A stretch of DNA of 64,000 nt from Paenibacillus sp. FSL R7-0337 (GCF_037969875.1 NZ_CP150218.1:2976001-3040000); one strand, 5' to 3'; positions 1 through 12,742 are shown, counted from the first letter of the stretch. Notes: generated by a model from the letters alone, not told the origin. A program made the numbers and translations.

Positions 1-496
1 AGTCAATCATTTGCAGCAGCTCTTCATCTGTCCAGGTGCGCTCCGGTTGATAATACGTATTGGTCTTTATATCGAAATACACTTCCCCCTGCCCCGCCTG
101 TAGCGGCAATGGCTTCTGTGGCCGCACACCATCATAGACATACTGATCTTCCAGTACCAGGCGACGGTTGATTTCCACATCGGTCATTTCCCGGCCTGAA
201 GTGTTCGGATCGCCAGGTAGCTCCATATAGTCGTAGATTTGCTGGATCTGCTCCTCTGTCATCTGCTTCAGCAGCAGATCATCATTCACGGTAGATACCG
301 GCACGGGCGCCTCCACCTTCAGTACCGGAACAGCGCTTTCTGCCGGACTTTCCTTAGCATTGACCTCAGTTGCCGTACTGTACTTCGCAATGACTGCTGA
401 GTTCGCCAGATTGGGGACAAGGAGTCCGCTGAATGCAAACATACCGCCTGAGCATAGGACAACAGCCATAGTAACAGACCACTTTTTCTTGTTCAA
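1..496 (-). CDS. Secreted protein of unknown function, C-terminus outside window
   Basis: A 165-codon open frame runs off the left edge. The start is a TTG at 496-494 preceded by GGAGG at 509-505 with an 8-nt gap; no upstream ATG fits. The N-terminus has a lysine cluster (MNKKKWS) and a hydrophobic stretch to about residue 28, so it is probably a signal peptide or anchor. The rest is acidic and polar, with TWTDEELLQMI near the cut. I do not recognise the family. It lies directly downstream of a sensor kinase/regulator pair and behind a promoter block that is repeated upstream of that pair, so it is a likely target of that system (inference). Confidence 0.7.
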   Translation of the reverse strand, partial: MNKKKWSVTMAVVLCSGGMFAFSGLLVPNLANSAVIAKYSTATEVNAKESPAESAVPVLKVEAPVPVSTVNDDLLLKQMTEEQIQQIYDYMELPGDPNTSGREMTDVEINRRLVLEDQYVYDGVRPQKPLPLQAGQGEVYFDIKTNTYYQPERTWTDEELLQMID

Positions 497-552
497 TTGT
501 ATTACCTCCATCGGGATTCAGAATATGAACTCTTTCCATAGCTTAATCCCGG

Positions 553-595
553 GATATTATAGAGTAGAGGAGCAGTTGTTATGGAGTTGTAAAAT
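553..595 (-). promoter_or_regulatory. 43-bp promoter/operator block, copy 1
   Basis: Read on the minus strand, this block has two 11-bp-spaced half sites (TTTACAACTCC then ATAACAACTG) followed by a -10-like TATAAT (561-556) with no good -35. It lies about 60 bp upstream of the TTG of the secreted-protein gene and begins just after the kinase stop codon. The tandem 11-bp spacing is typical of sites bound by OmpR/PhoB-family regulators. The same block recurs at 2962-3004 with 38 of 43 bases identical. Confidence 0.6.
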
Positions 596-599
596 AGCT

Positions 600-1973
600 T
601 CACACAGTGGAGCTTAAAAAAAGGCGGATGCGCGTTCCCTCACCGGGAGCAGATAGCAGCTCAAATCTGGCTTGATGCGCTTCAGCAATCTGGCGGCATA
701 GAGAGAGACCCAGACCTGCATGGCCATAGGCCCGAGAACGTGAAGGATCTGCACGGTAGAACGGCTCAAATGCCCGCCTGCTCTGCTCTTCTGTCATTCC
801 ACTCCCGCTGTCCTGTACTTCAAGCACCCCTTCTCCGTCCTGCGGATAGGCCAGCACACGGATCGTCTGCCCTGGCCGGGACACCGGAATCGCATTCTCG
901 ATCAGATTCACCAGCAAAGCTGCCAGAAGATCAGCATCTCCCCATACGGCAGGAATGGAGCTATTCATCTCCAGCAGTAATCCGTTATCTATCACCCTCT
1001 GCTGCTCGGTCTGGGCCACAGTGTCGAATAGCGAAGCTACGTCTACCTTTGCCAACACCAGCGGCTGATGCCGCAGAACGGACAGATCCAGCAGTTTGAA
1101 AGCCAGATTCTTCAGCCTCACCGTCTCACTGAGAATATAGCGGCCCGCCTTGACCTGATCCTCCTGATCTATGTTAGCCGTGGTCAGCAGCTCCGCGAAT
1201 CCCTGCATACTGGTCAGCGGTGTCCGCAGCTCATGAGCCAGATTATCGACCATCCGCTGCTTATCCTCAGCCATGCCTGCGAGATCGCTCATCCGCTGCT
1301 CTATCACAGCAGCCATCTTGTTAAAGTTTACGGCCAGCTCCCCGAATTCATCCCTGCTGTTCAGCTCCACACGGTTCGAATAATTGCCCTCGGCAATCGT
1401 TTTGGTCGTCTCGGACAACAGCTTCAGCGGCTTTGTCAGATGCCGGATCAGAAGGTAGAGCAGTACCATGAGGAGCGGACCGACAATCCAGTTAATCATC
1501 ACGAAAAAACGGATAAGCTCCTCCTGCTGGGCGTACAGCCCGCTGATATCGCGCTTGTACGCCAGCTCCAGATGCTGATAAGGAGCAGGGAGCGGCATCG
1601 CTAACGTCATGATATGTTCTTCCTGCGCCGCATGCACCTCTTCCTGACCGGAACTCCCCCCGTTCTCAACGGGATAGAGCAGCAGTCCATTATCCCGCAG
1701 TTCCAGCTCTATTCCCTGCTTAAGATAGTGTTCTCCATAGGACTTGGCTACACTGACCAGCAGTGCCGGGGTAAGAGAGACGCCTCTTGCCCGAATGGAA
1801 TCCAGGTTCTCATAGATATTATTCGTAATTAGCAGCTGTTCGCTGGCCGCGCGTTTGCTCTCACTGGCCATGTTCAGCTGCCAGCTTTTTTTCATCACCA
1901 TCACGACACTTACATCAAGTGCCCCTATAAATAGCACCAGCACAGCAAGGAGAATCTTATGCCAGAATCGCAT
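600..1973 (-). CDS. Membrane sensor histidine kinase (HAMP, HisKA, HATPase_c)
   Basis: This 457-residue sensor kinase has a transmembrane segment at about 7-28, an extracellular domain of about 125 residues, a second membrane segment at 156-176, a HAMP linker at about 180-230, and a HisKA box NLAHELRTPLTS with the phospho-acceptor at His247. An HATPase domain with DSGSGM and GLGLSL boxes follows. It starts 2 nt after the regulator stop codon, so the two are translated as a pair. The ligand cannot be read from the sequence. The extracellular domain is of ordinary size and shows no motif I recognise. Confidence 0.9.
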   Translation of the reverse strand: MRFWHKILLAVLVLFIGALDVSVVMVMKKSWQLNMASESKRAASEQLLITNNIYENLDSIRARGVSLTPALLVSVAKSYGEHYLKQGIELELRDNGLLLYPVENGGSSGQEEVHAAQEEHIMTLAMPLPAPYQHLELAYKRDISGLYAQQEELIRFFVMINWIVGPLLMVLLYLLIRHLTKPLKLLSETTKTIAEGNYSNRVELNSRDEFGELAVNFNKMAAVIEQRMSDLAGMAEDKQRMVDNLAHELRTPLTSMQGFAELLTTANIDQEDQVKAGRYILSETVRLKNLAFKLLDLSVLRHQPLVLAKVDVASLFDTVAQTEQQRVIDNGLLLEMNSSIPAVWGDADLLAALLVNLIENAIPVSRPGQTIRVLAYPQDGEGVLEVQDSGSGMTEEQSRRAFEPFYRADPSRSRAYGHAGLGLSLCRQIAEAHQARFELLSAPGEGTRIRLFLSSTV

Positions 1974-1975
1974 GG

Positions 1976-2635
1976 CTAGACCTGAACTTCCAGCCGGTAG
2001 CCCAGCTTGAACACGGTTTTGATCCGTTCTTCCCAGCCCAGCTTTTTGCGCAGCTGCCGGATATGTACATCCACGGTACGGGTATCACCCGCATAATCAT
2101 AGCCCCAAGCCATCTCCAGCAGCTTCTCCCTGGAAAGAGCAATATTCCGGTTACGGATCAGCACTTCAAGCAGCTCGAATTCTCTGGCCGTCAGATCCAC
2201 CAGCAGCTGCTCCACCCACACCTGACGCTCCGTGAACCGGACTTCAACCCCATCGCATACAAAAGCAGAGGCGGCCTGTTCATTCCTCCGCAGCACGACA
2301 TTAATCCGGGCCAGTAGTTCCAATATCTCAAAAGGCTTAATAATATAATCATCCGCACCCAGCTCGAATCCCCTGATCCGGTCAGAGAGTGCACCCCTGG
2401 CCGTAATCAGAATCACCGGAATCCGCAGTGGCGCAATCTGCTCCATCACCCCGAAACCGTCCAGACCGGGAAGCATGACATCCAGCAAGACCAGATCCGC
2501 ACGTTCCTTCTCCAGTATATCCGCTACTTCCGAACCGCTATAAGCTTTGGCATACGTATGTCCCACCAGCTTAAGGTTCATCGTTATTAAATCATTAATC
2601 GCCTGTTCATCCTCAACAACAAGTATATGAGCCAT
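1976..2635 (-). CDS. OmpR/PhoB-family response regulator
   Basis: This 219-residue regulator has an N-terminal receiver domain (acidic pocket at residues 8-10, phospho-acceptor Asp52 in LLLDVMLPG, KPFE loop near 101) and a C-terminal winged helix (TAREFELLEVL, DTRTVDVHIRQLRKKL, GYRLE). The ATG is preceded by AGGAGG. It is the first gene of a regulator-kinase operon. The repeated 43-bp blocks on both sides have the tandem-half-site form such regulators bind, so autoregulation and control of the secreted-protein gene are likely but inferred. Confidence 0.92.
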   Translation of the reverse strand: MAHILVVEDEQAINDLITMNLKLVGHTYAKAYSGSEVADILEKERADLVLLDVMLPGLDGFGVMEQIAPLRIPVILITARGALSDRIRGFELGADDYIIKPFEILELLARINVVLRRNEQAASAFVCDGVEVRFTERQVWVEQLLVDLTAREFELLEVLIRNRNIALSREKLLEMAWGYDYAGDTRTVDVHIRQLRKKLGWEERIKTVFKLGYRLEVQV

Positions 2636-2762
2636 CTATCGAATATCCTCCTAACTCTGTAGCCACAGGGTGCCCTTTCATAGGTAACCTAATCTTAATC
2701 ATACCAGATTCCAGAGCATCCATAACCTATAAGCCGAACCTGACACTTCACACCCGCCCGCC

Positions 2763-2801
2763 AAAAAATCCTGACAATCAAGAGCTGCTTGATCGTCAGG
2801 A
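2763..2801 (-). terminator. Intrinsic terminator between small ORF and regulator
   Basis: The arms TCCTGACGATCAAG and CTTGATTGTCAGGA pair with one mismatch, followed by six T residues on the minus strand. It ends transcription of the 23-codon ORF at 2836-2907 before the response-regulator gene. The regulator would then need read-through or its own promoter in the 125 bp between. Confidence 0.8.
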
Positions 2802-2835
2802 CTAGTTTGTTCATTGAACATAAGCTTCCCGCTTA

Positions 2836-2907
2836 TCATTTATTTCTCCTTATCAGCAGGCCCCTGGGACTCACTTCCTCTGAAGCAGACCACTTCTTCT
2901 TATACAA
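2836..2907 (-). pseudogene. 23-residue ORF, truncated paralogue of the gene at 1-496 or leader peptide
   Basis: A TTG start (2907-2905) with GGAGG upstream opens a 23-residue frame, MYKKKWSASEEVSPRGLLIRRNK. Promoter, ribosome site and first seven codons parallel the gene at 1-496, which begins MNKKKWS. The frame then diverges and stops at TGA (2838-2836), followed directly by a terminator. The simplest reading is a duplicated target gene that lost almost all of its body. A leader peptide plus attenuator for the downstream two-component operon is the alternative. Conservation of the whole small frame in related strains would favour the second. Confidence 0.55.
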
Positions 2908-2961
2908 CGGGATAACCTCCACAGGAATATAATAATTTCTCTACCACTACCCTACTCTCAA

Positions 2962-3004
2962 GATGTTATAAAGTAGAGTGACAGTTGTTATGGAGTTGTA
3001 AAAT
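2962..3004 (-). promoter_or_regulatory. 43-bp promoter/operator block, copy 2
   Basis: This is the second copy of the block at 553-595, in the same orientation, with a 23-bp stretch identical. On the minus strand it has the same tandem half sites and a -10-like TATAAC (2970-2965). It lies about 55 bp upstream of the 23-codon ORF and about 330 bp upstream of the response regulator. Confidence 0.6.
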
Positions 3005-3054
3005 GAGACCTTACCTCCTGGTTTGGTTGGCCTGCCTTCAGTCAGCGCCGAAAA

Positions 3055-3092
3055 TACAAAAAGACCACTGTCGAGGTATCAACAGTGGTCTT
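3055..3092 (-). terminator. rRNA operon terminator
   Basis: Just past the 5S 3' end, AAGACCACTGT and ACAGTGGTCTT form an 11-bp perfect stem followed by a T-tract on the minus strand. Position and form fit the operon terminator. Confidence 0.9.
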
Positions 3093-3096
3093 GCGT

Positions 3097-3213
3097 GCTT
3101 GGCAACGTCCTACTCTCCCAGGACCCTTCGGTCCAAGTACCATCGGCGCTGGAGGGCTTAACGGTCGTGTTCGGGATGGGTACGTGTGGAACCCCTCCGC
3201 TATCGCCACCAAA
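3097..3213 (-). rRNA. rrf: 5S ribosomal RNA
   Basis: Minus-strand sequence begins TTTGGTGGCGATAGCGGAGG and ends CGTTGCCAAGC, the usual Firmicute 5S ends, giving 117 nt. It is the last gene of the 16S-23S-5S operon. Ends are placed by similarity and could be off by a few bases. Confidence 0.95.
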
Positions 3214-3341
3214 CATGCGTCTGTGAAACAGACGCTGCCGCTAGAAATTCGGTTCATCACGAATGTGTGAATGAATTTCGTTGCGTTCAGGAACTTGATT
3301 CCTGAAAACTGAATCCGAAACGAATCTGCGTGTTAGAAATT

Positions 3342-8095
<4,754 letters not shown>

Positions 8096-8200
8096 GGTAT
8101 TTAGAAAGAGCGATTGCTCATTTTGAAACATCTGACGAGAATTTACATTCTCTAATTTGGATCTCGCCGAAGCGATCTCCAGGTACTCACTCGTTGTTCA

Positions 8201-8287
8201 GTTTTCAAAGATCAAGCTCGTTGTCAGCGCCGCTTACCGCGTCACCAGCAACTTTTATAATATAACATGGATCAAACAACTATGCAA
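8201..8287 (-). promoter_or_regulatory. rRNA operon promoter and boxA leader
   Basis: On the minus strand TTGCAT (8287-8282) and TATATT (8264-8259) are separated by 17 bp. Downstream, a boxA-like TGATCTTTGAAAAC (8214-8201) begins the leader. The promoter lies next to the stop codon of the gene at 8291, so that gene may read into the rRNA operon. Confidence 0.6.
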
Positions 8288-8290
8288 CTA

Positions 8291-9175
8291 TTATTTCAAA
8301 AGTTCTTGCTGAAGCAATACCATCAGCTCTTCGGCAGTACCCCAAACCAGAGGACGTATCTCCTGAAGATGTATCCTTAATTTATCTGCCTCATCGCTTC
8401 TGACCGTCCAGATTACCGGAATGTTCAGCCCAAGCGCATAGCCCGCTGCCAAGTACACCTCAGCTGACTGGCCTGTAAGGTCCGCAATAACCAGCTTGCA
8501 GTCCGCCACAGCCCCCAGGGAATTCGCAGCTTCGTTCTTGTTGGCAAGCAAACGGGGTAAATAGCCAAACTGCTCGATTTTGGCCCAAAGCTTGTCCTGC
8601 CACTCCGTCTGCAGCTTCTCATCATCCGGCAGAAGAACGGTGCATTGCTGTAAGGTCCTGCCTCCTGTGGTTGCCACTGCTTCCTCCCACCCCAAGGGAG
8701 TCAATATGAAGCTCATACCTTCCCGGACTAACAGATCCTCATTTTGCAGCCTGTCAATAATATAGACCAGTTCCTGCAGATTGGGAGAATACGTCAGATT
8801 GTAGCTGCGGGACAGGGGATGAATGACTACGGGCTCACCAGGGCCACTACAATGCCTATACAGATACTGCAACAGCCGGTCTCCTTTAACCTCAGCCGTC
8901 ACCGGAATATTCGGGGCATTCACAATCTCCTCCAGATCGCTGAACGCAAGGATCACCTTCTCGCCACAATCCGTCTTTTCGCGGATGTAGCCTGAAATCA
9001 GATGCAGCATGTCCCGCTTCTGCTGGAATGAGAGCGCAAGAATCGATTCATAGCTGTCTCTAAGCAGGCTGTAGCTTCCGCCAGGAGAGCAGGCGCAGTC
9101 GATATACTGATCGTACTCACCATCTGCTGTAATGCGGACAATCTGATCGCAGAATGCACAATGTTTCTTTTGCAT
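8291..9175 (-). CDS. Zinc-ribbon protein with C-terminal nucleotide-binding-like domain
   Basis: The start is ATG at 9175, nine bases after AAGAGG; the in-frame GTG and ATG upstream overlap or crowd that site. The protein has 294 residues. Residues 1-30 hold Cys6-x2-Cys9 and Cys27-x-Cys29, a probable small metal site. The middle is helical with no clear family. Residues about 175-290, with LVIADLTGQSAEVYLAAGYALG and an IPVIWTVRSDE strand, resemble the nucleoside 2-deoxyribosyltransferase/TIR-like Rossmann fold. Such domains occur in NAD- or nucleotide-processing enzymes, including defence proteins, but no catalytic glutamate is certain here. It stands alone beside the rRNA operon. Function unknown. 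Confidence 0.7.
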   Translation of the reverse strand: MQKKHCAFCDQIVRITADGEYDQYIDCACSPGGSYSLLRDSYESILALSFQQKRDMLHLISGYIREKTDCGEKVILAFSDLEEIVNAPNIPVTAEVKGDRLLQYLYRHCSGPGEPVVIHPLSRSYNLTYSPNLQELVYIIDRLQNEDLLVREGMSFILTPLGWEEAVATTGGRTLQQCTVLLPDDEKLQTEWQDKLWAKIEQFGYLPRLLANKNEAANSLGAVADCKLVIADLTGQSAEVYLAAGYALGLNIPVIWTVRSDEADKLRIHLQEIRPLVWGTAEELMVLLQQELLK

Positions 9176-9331
9176 AACCATCACCTCTTCAGAATAGCAG
9201 TCCCCCTACCTTACCAAGAATGGATTGAAAAGTGGACAGGAAATTCCTTCCTTCCCGACAGCTTGGGATGCCTGATTACGGAATTATGCCAAGGAGATTG
9301 CCGAAGCGGAGCATTCAGAGTTCACCACATT

Positions 9332-10102
9332 TTAATTAAACTGCCAGCAGCTTAAGCTTAAATTGCCATACTGATAACTCCGGTGAAGCAACTGCGCATT
9401 ACGCCCCGGGTCACCCGCTCCCATAGCGATAAACAGCGGAATAAAGTGTTCACTCGTCGGGACTGCCATCTCTGCATAGGGAGCAAGCTCATCATATTGG
9501 AACAGCGCTTCTGTATCCCATGCTTCCACCTTCTCCTGAATCCAGTGATCGAACTGCTCGGCCCACCCGTTGGCCTCATCCGAATTCCAGTTCAACCTCC
9601 GTAAATTATGAACAGTTCCCCCGCTGGCGATGATAAGCACATCCTGTTCACGCAGCGCCGCCAGCGCCTTGCCGATCTCATACTGCTGCGCATTAGGCAA
9701 ATCACGATTCACGGACATCGCCACTACCGGAATATCCGCATCTGGATAGAGTAGCTTCAGCACAGCCCATGCGCCGTGATCCAAGCCTCTGGTCTCATTC
9801 CGTACATTCTCAATCCCATGCGCAGTGAATAAATTCTGGATTTGATCCGCAAGCGCCTGGTCACTCTTCGCCGGATACGTCATCTGGTACAGCTCGTCCT
9901 GAAATCCGCCGAAGTCATAAATGGTATCATATGTTGCCGCCGCGCCCACTGACTGCACGGGTTCCTCCCAATGCGCCGAAAAGACAACGATGGCTTTCGG
10001 TTTGGGCATATGGTCTTTGAACTCTTTTAACAGCTTGGTGTAGGCATTATCTTCAAGAACAATAGATGGAGCTCCGTGTGCAAAAAAATAGGAAGGCATC
10101 AT
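9332..10102 (-). CDS. LigB/DODA-type extradiol ring-cleavage dioxygenase
   Basis: The 256-residue product matches the DODA/LigB family, non-haem iron enzymes that open catechol-type rings. Visible metal-site motifs are FFAHGAPS (His9), FSAHWEE (His44) and GLDHGAW (His109), plus a later GGTVHNL. The ATG at 10102 follows AAGGAG at a good distance; an in-frame TTG 6 nt upstream is too close to that site. It is the second gene of a two-gene operon after the esterase at 10116-10769. In Bacillus subtilis the same two activities occur together in the quinone-stress mhqNOD operon, so a quinone/catechol detoxification role is plausible. Confidence 0.85.
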   Translation of the reverse strand: MMPSYFFAHGAPSIVLEDNAYTKLLKEFKDHMPKPKAIVVFSAHWEEPVQSVGAAATYDTIYDFGGFQDELYQMTYPAKSDQALADQIQNLFTAHGIENVRNETRGLDHGAWAVLKLLYPDADIPVVAMSVNRDLPNAQQYEIGKALAALREQDVLIIASGGTVHNLRRLNWNSDEANGWAEQFDHWIQEKVEAWDTEALFQYDELAPYAEMAVPTSEHFIPLFIAMGAGDPGRNAQLLHRSYQYGNLSLSCWQFN

Positions 10103-10115
10103 AGTCAATCACTCC

Positions 10116-10769
10116 TTAATAATGGGTTAATCCGGCATCCTGCTTGAGCCATCGCAAGAAATCACGCTGGTTCTCTTCAGTTACGCCGTGGTCGGCCGGA
10201 TAGATTCTGAAGGTCAACCGTTCGGTTTGCCCTTCCAGATAGGCAGCAGTCTCATGTCCAATGCGCACCGGGAACACCGAATCGTATTCACCATGCGAAG
10301 CGAAGACAGACACGTTCTTAAGGCTACGGAGGCTATACTCCATTTTCACAAATTCCGGAATATATCCATTCAGCGCGATAATCCCCTTCAATTGCTCCCC
10401 CATCGTAAGCGCAAGCGTCATGGACAGAATGGCCCCTTGGCTGAAGCCGAGCAAATAACGTCTGTCCGGATCGACTGGATACTGTTGCGTTGCATAGTAA
10501 ATGAAATCCTCAAGATCGCCGACGGCTTGGTCAAACATCTCGCGGATGGGGTTGCCCAGGCTTTTCAAATCATAATATTGATGCCCCGTACCCAGCGGCA
10601 GATTCCCGCGAACCCCGATAATAATGAACTCCTCAGCCAGCGGCGCCACCAGACCGAACATATTGCGCTCATTAGAGCCTTTGCCGTGAAAAGTAAAGAT
10701 CACCGGGTATTTCCTGCCCTGCTCCAGCTTATCCGGTAAGTGAACATCATATGAATACTTAGGATTCAT
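10116..10769 (-). CDS. Alpha/beta-hydrolase, carboxylesterase/phospholipase family (MhqD-like)
   Basis: This is a 217-residue esterase. The oxyanion strand reads FTFHGKGSN, the nucleophile elbow is LLGFSQGA with Ser110, and the acid and base follow in GEYDSVF and ADHGV. The start is ATG at 10769 behind GGAGGA with a 7-nt gap; the longer frame lacks a ribosome site. It is 13 nt upstream of the dioxygenase, so they are co-transcribed. Expression probably comes from the divergent promoter at 10839-10867, shared with the XRE-cupin regulator. Confidence 0.85.
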   Translation of the reverse strand: MNPKYSYDVHLPDKLEQGRKYPVIFTFHGKGSNERNMFGLVAPLAEEFIIIGVRGNLPLGTGHQYYDLKSLGNPIREMFDQAVGDLEDFIYYATQQYPVDPDRRYLLGFSQGAILSMTLALTMGEQLKGIIALNGYIPEFVKMEYSLRSLKNVSVFASHGEYDSVFPVRIGHETAAYLEGQTERLTFRIYPADHGVTEENQRDFLRWLKQDAGLTHY

Positions 10770-10838
10770 CTTGTCTTCCTCCATATTGAAGATTCTCACT
10801 TAAATATTAGTTATAATAATATAATTTCTATATGAGTA

Positions 10839-10884
10839 ATTTATCGCAAGACACATTGACTTGTCAACAATTAAATTGTTAATA
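10839..10884. promoter_or_regulatory. Face-to-face divergent promoters with palindromic operator
   Basis: Plus strand: TTGACT (10856-10861), 17 bp, TTAATA (10879-10884), toward the regulator. Minus strand: TTGACA (10867-10862), 17 bp, ATAAAT (10844-10839), toward the esterase. The two -35 elements share the palindrome TTGAC-TT-GTCAA. A perfect 7-1-7 palindrome AACAATT-A-AATTGTT (10866-10880) fills the plus-strand spacer and is a likely operator for the neighbouring HTH protein. Confidence 0.65.
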
Positions 10885-10928
10885 TGAAAATAAGTTTAGT
10901 ATTACAAATATTATGAAGGTGTGATCCC

Positions 10929-11480
10929 ATGGATATCGGCGCTACAATACGGGCAATCCGCAAGCGAAAAAATATCACCATCGCGCAAATATGCGACACC
11001 ACCGGCCTCTCCCAAGGCTTTATGAGCCAGGTCGAAACCAATAAGACATCACCGTCCATCGCTACACTGGAGAATATCGCCCAGGCTCTGAAGGTCCCTC
11101 TTGCTTATTTGCTGCTAAAAAAAGAAGAACGCATGCAGATTGTCCGCAAGGATGAACGGAGAATCACCACCAGCGGCGCAGCTGAGCTAAAAGTCGAACA
11201 CCTCAGCTCCACCCAGAACGTACGCATGTCGATCGTCGAGTTCCCTCCCGGTGCCATGATTGGGGATGCCCCCCATGCGCATGAAGGACAGGAGATCCAT
11301 GTCGTCATCAAAGGGACCATCTATGCGCAGCAAGGGGAAGACGGAGCTGAATTTACCGAGGGTGATTCCTTTAGCTGGAATGCCTGCACCCCCCATTCTG
11401 TCAAAAATACAGGGGAAGACACCGCGATTGTGCTAATCTCCATCTACACTGAAAACGAAAACGGACAGGATGTCCTCTGA
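10929..11480 (+). CDS. XRE-family regulator with cupin domain
   Basis: The 183-residue protein has an XRE helix-turn-helix at about 5-60 (TIAQICDTTGLSQGFMSQVE, then SPSIATLENIAQAL) and a C-terminal cupin at about 105-175 (HAHEGQEIHVVIKG, HSVKNTG). This architecture is typical of small-molecule-responsive repressors. It is divergent from the esterase-dioxygenase operon and has a palindrome in its own promoter, so it probably controls both. Bacillus uses the MarR-type MhqR for the analogous genes, so the regulator here is different. Confidence 0.88.
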   Translation: MDIGATIRAIRKRKNITIAQICDTTGLSQGFMSQVETNKTSPSIATLENIAQALKVPLAYLLLKKEERMQIVRKDERRITTSGAAELKVEHLSSTQNVRMSIVEFPPGAMIGDAPHAHEGQEIHVVIKGTIYAQQGEDGAEFTEGDSFSWNACTPHSVKNTGEDTAIVLISIYTENENGQDVL

Positions 11481-11486
11481 ACAATC

Positions 11487-11528
11487 AAAAGCCCGCACTC
11501 TGGCCTGATGGGCGGAGTGCGGGCTTTT
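11487..11528. terminator. Bidirectional terminator
   Basis: AAAAGCCCGCACTC and GAGTGCGGGCTTTT form a 14-bp perfect stem with A/T flanks on both sides, placed between convergent genes ending at 11480 and 11531. Confidence 0.92.
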
Positions 11529-11530
11529 AT

Positions 11531-12259
11531 TCACATATTCGCTATCTCATTATATTCAACATGCTTCTGTATCTCCGTCACGATCATCTGCTGATTGATC
11601 TCTTGAATCTTATAGGCCTTGGCCTGTTCTCTGGAGGAGATCACTTTATACCCATCATCTTTATAAATAATGGCGCAGTCATTCTCAATAGCTATGCCGG
11701 TTGTATCCATTCCCTTAACCATTTCCAAGAAATCTGCCTCGCGGTTGTCTTCATTATAATGAGGACAGTGAATCCCTGGTAAGATCCCCATCGCCTTCAA
11801 TTTGATATAAATCCTCTCTCCTGAAGTATCAAACGCCTCTGTATCACTATGACCGTATTCGTACCAACAGATCGAACCCGCACTCATCCCTGACAACACA
11901 ACCCCCGAGTCGTACGCTTGCTTCAGTAAAATATCCACACCATGCTCGCGCCAGATGTCCAGCATCTTCCGCGTATTACCGCCGCCCACATAGATTACAT
12001 CGGCGGATAAAATCATGTCCTCTATTTCTTCTGGTGCATATGTATTTTTCGTCAGCAGCAAATGCTTGATCTCACACCCTAACCGGTCACCGTACACGAA
12101 TTGAAAAGAATCACAATACCCCTCCGCATCCATACTAGCAGTAGGAATGAACAACGCTTTGGGCTTCCTTTTGTTCGTTAGATCTACAATCGTTTGATCG
12201 ATGGCCAAAGTCTCCAATTCGCTAATCTCGCCTCCGCCAATCGCCACAATAATCCCCAT
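11531..12259 (-). CDS. Peptidase S51 family protein (dipeptidase E-like)
   Basis: This 242-residue serine-peptidase-like protein has the S51 signatures VIYVGGGNTRKML at about 88-100 and the nucleophile elbow LSGMSAGSICW with Ser126. The chosen ATG at 12259 has AGGAG 8 nt upstream; the ATG at 12265 and GTG at 12268 are too close to it. Family members cleave Asp-X dipeptides or cyanophycin-like substrates. It is a single-gene unit facing the XRE gene across a shared terminator. Confidence 0.87.
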   Translation of the reverse strand: MGIIVAIGGGEISELETLAIDQTIVDLTNKRKPKALFIPTASMDAEGYCDSFQFVYGDRLGCEIKHLLLTKNTYAPEEIEDMILSADVIYVGGGNTRKMLDIWREHGVDILLKQAYDSGVVLSGMSAGSICWYEYGHSDTEAFDTSGERIYIKLKAMGILPGIHCPHYNEDNREADFLEMVKGMDTTGIAIENDCAIIYKDDGYKVISSREQAKAYKIQEINQQMIVTEIQKHVEYNEIANM

Positions 12260-12481
12260 CTTCATCACTCCTATTTATAATATTGAAGCAGAGCAAGAAT
12301 ACAAAAAAGCCCCGGATGCATGACGTCTTATTCAGACACACCGGGACTGACTCTGTTGTGACAAGCTATATAGGTTGGTTAAGCACATTAATAAGTTTGT
12401 TATTAAATTGATCGGTAGTTTCAGAAAATTTTTATATTAAAAATATCTTTCTATATTCTTTTATAATAGAAATGCGAAGAT

Positions 12482-12742
12482 TTAAAATTCATTTTCCACT
12501 TTATCATCCGCCCTTAATTTACCATTATTCGTGTATCTCACAACAATTTGATTTAGGCATTCAAGATTATCCAGGAGATTAGACTTTCGTTTCAGAAAAA
12601 AAGTATAGAGCCATAACGCGATGTGCTTAGGCTTTCAGAGTCCATAATGTGCTACTAATTGTAATTCAACAATCACAGCTGGATAATTTTTATGTACTTC
12701 TAAATTGTTGTAGGTTACAAATTCGTTTATAAAGAACTCCAT
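12482..12742 (-). pseudogene. Small gene broken by an in-frame TGA
   Basis: An 87-codon frame from ATG at 12742 to TAA at 12484-12482 is interrupted once, by TGA at 12637-12635. Both halves look protein-like: one begins MEFFINEFVTYNNLEVHKN, the other contains HIALWLYTFFLKRKSN. The ATG has no ribosome site, and an overlapping frame just upstream reads ADGSELLEIISVLN, suggesting an additional frameshift near 12750. AT content is higher than in neighbouring genes. Family not recognised. Confidence 0.45.

Noticed and set aside
12303..12352. Hairpin with T-run downstream of the broken small gene
   Set aside because: The stem is only about five strong pairs, with mismatches beyond; too weak to list as a terminator.
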